A program made the position numbers and the translations under genes. Source: a candidate division TA06 bacterium DG_78 (lineage in GTDB: Bacteria > Hydrothermota > Tepidihabitantia > SM23-42). Taken from it: a stretch of DNA of 15,488 nucleotides. Position 1 is the stretch's first letter. The number at the start of each line of letters is the position of its first letter. The notes beneath the pieces are model-generated. The model worked only from the letters and a program-made list of their open reading frames with translations, was not told where the DNA came from and did no database searches. Shown in pieces: positions 15,301 through 15,488 of the stretch. The stretch is from positions 1 through 15,488 of the forward strand of contig LJNI01000036.1 of the NCBI GenBank assembly GCA_001303225.1. Reading direction: 5' to 3'.

Positions 15301-15488
15301 TGCCCAAGCGCATGTCTACTATAAGAGGGCGTACAATTACATTAAATCATTACCCGATAACACAATCGCCGGAGAAATTTCTTATCTCAAAGGCATTGCC
15401 TACAAAAAGGAGAAAAAAATAAAAGAAGCCCAAAAATCACTACAGCGTGCAAAACAGATATTTGAATCAGTAGGAAATCTGCACTATG
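12377..15488 (+). CDS. GGDEF diguanylate cyclase fused to STAND-type ATPase and TPR array, 3'-truncated by window edge
   Basis: The frame runs from ATG 12377 to the window end, 1037 codons so far without a stop. Residues 1 to about 160 are a GGDEF domain with LDELTGSYNRRY at the start, the catalytic motif G83-G84-D85-E86-F87, and an intact inhibitory site R74-E-V-D77 five residues before it, so it should make c-di-GMP and be product-inhibited. From about 175 an AAA/STAND ATPase follows: Walker A GEIGVGKT (199-206), Walker B LLLDD (313-317) then LHWMD, and a GGNPFFIEEIL sensor-like motif, then a winged-helix-like section (about 450-540). From about 565 to the end helical TPR repeats follow, such as NLGHVYENRLMSEEALQNFKRAL with the first part of a further repeat after it. 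It has no signal peptide. The TPR array probably senses a protein or ligand and the ATPase switch controls the cyclase, which is inference from STAND family logic. Confidence 0.92.
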   Translation, partial: MSKIYLDELTGSYNRRYLYYWINNEIKRANRYTMKFALVLLDIDNFRDINNNFGHLEGDRVLIEFTEFLHKSIREVDHIVRYGGDEFIVLVPNAAAQGTNLLAQRLLTLLNETEIANHKIHCSIGFSLYPQDGETVEELFNQADNLMYQAKKEGKNRIGLQQKIIRKLRIPSPITIGRKDETTWCLNQLQEYNTILVAGEIGVGKTRLALEVRDNLNTGIFLRGNANAALSAVPYHPFKHMFKGIIDKHFAMVQRVFKQIPESYKAEVMKLMPAEVDFHVVQTPGMDKYRLYNAVSEFIQQIAHLASPSATTLLLDDLHWMDRPSCELFDFLIRSVKNNIKVFGTYRVEEVKSSEFSEFLGLWAREKLYSQITVRPLNMRESTLLLKAIIGSIPQSAAKFIYHESGGNPFFIEEILRELEHQNKLYLSGRKWAFAKHLEVTIPTSIEETIKRKLKFIDPEIKQFLEIAAIFGQEFVVDAIAVATKRNVGEVLHAFDELNRLGIIKERSDDESFYFSEDIVRQVVYKNIPRANIRVNHQLVGETIERFYRGSLPNYYEQLAQHFTVANDAKRALYYSKKAAFKAKENYAYSLAIKFFENALKFESNHEEIFNIRFALADIYFWTGDYIKATEELNKCLKVNPNAYMAYKQLGRIHANMGDYKNSLKYYRCGLKLAKGTDDVYLFRISIARVYWRRTQFLRAKKECENILRDVKKMKKADIGFVYLTYGVVLLRLEQLDKAEVYLKKSLKINREIDDKDHVAACYQDLALCYLRKFNIKTSEDYLKKALDIDYKIGYLGGIVIARINLGALSVDFNLPKAEQYYADALSVAKLIGAQRHIALLYNNLGHVYENRLMSEEALQNFKRALKLAKEIHYDEITISANRSLSSFYREQGNSKKGKQYFQTAQKLAEKLNLRPSIISCMMEELHYLLDSQNTKRIISLAKNLKSALKQERDPTFRMYGLIYQARVMVKLKKYAQAHVYYKRAYNYIKSLPDNTIAGEISYLKGIAYKKEKKIKEAQKSLQRAKQIFESVGNLHY

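Noticed and set aside
1..15488. CRISPR array, prophage, toxin-antitoxin or known defence system.
   Set aside because: No regularly spaced repeats, phage structural genes, or paired small toxin-antitoxin frames were found; the ArsR gene has no partner and the STAND protein carries a GGDEF rather than an effector nuclease.

Overview
The window looks like a chromosomal piece of an uncultured, moderately AT-rich bacterium. Two tandem secreted GWxTD-type proteins, a mostly intracellular gene set, and a large GGDEF/STAND-ATPase/TPR protein suggest the candidate phylum WOR-3 (Stahlbacteria) or a related FCB-side lineage. That placement is inference from gene content; there is no rRNA or marker gene here. 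The single tRNA lacks an encoded CCA.

Layout. (1) 1-614: 3' part of a GNAT acetyltransferase gene, followed by about 400 bp of non-coding DNA with degraded mobile-element-like sequence. (2) 1014-4232, minus strand: elongator tRNA-Met with its own promoter, then a 715-residue pure coiled-coil protein and a YitT-type membrane protein only 18 bp apart. (3) 4338-6949, plus strand: a two-gene operon of exported GWxTD-like proteins. The domain is C-terminal in the first and N-terminal in the second, and both have lost the GWxTD signature. (4) 6963-9341, minus strand: a small CxxC thioredoxin/glutaredoxin-like protein, a roughly 160 bp MITE-like non-coding repeat, larE (sacrificial sulfur transferase, three-cysteine type) and a ChrA-type oxyanion transporter. 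larE and chrA are separated by one base. (5) 9438-10615, plus: an M48/Ste24-type membrane zinc protease, transcribed divergently from the thioredoxin-like gene. (6) 10674-11096: a small ArsR-family repressor bracketed by two related palindromes, the downstream one a perfect 36-bp palindrome. (7) 11130-12222, minus: an exported TPR protein gene broken by two one-base frameshifts and an in-frame TAG. (8) 12341 to the end, plus: a large GGDEF-STAND-TPR protein that runs off the window.

Expression signals are unusually readable. Sigma70-like promoters (TTGACA/TTGACT with 16-17 bp to a TATAAT-like box) precede the tRNA, the GWxTD operon, the thioredoxin-like gene, the M48 gene, the ArsR gene and the GGDEF gene. 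For the last three the -10 box lies 8-13 bp from the start codon and no Shine-Dalgarno sequence is visible, suggesting leaderless or near-leaderless mRNAs. The other intact genes mostly carry Shine-Dalgarno-like sequences.

No CRISPR array, intact insertion sequence, phage module or recognisable defence island is present. The points most worth following up are the ArsR gene with its bookend palindromes, the mirror-image GWxTD pair, the larE-chrA coupling and the GGDEF-STAND-TPR signalling protein.
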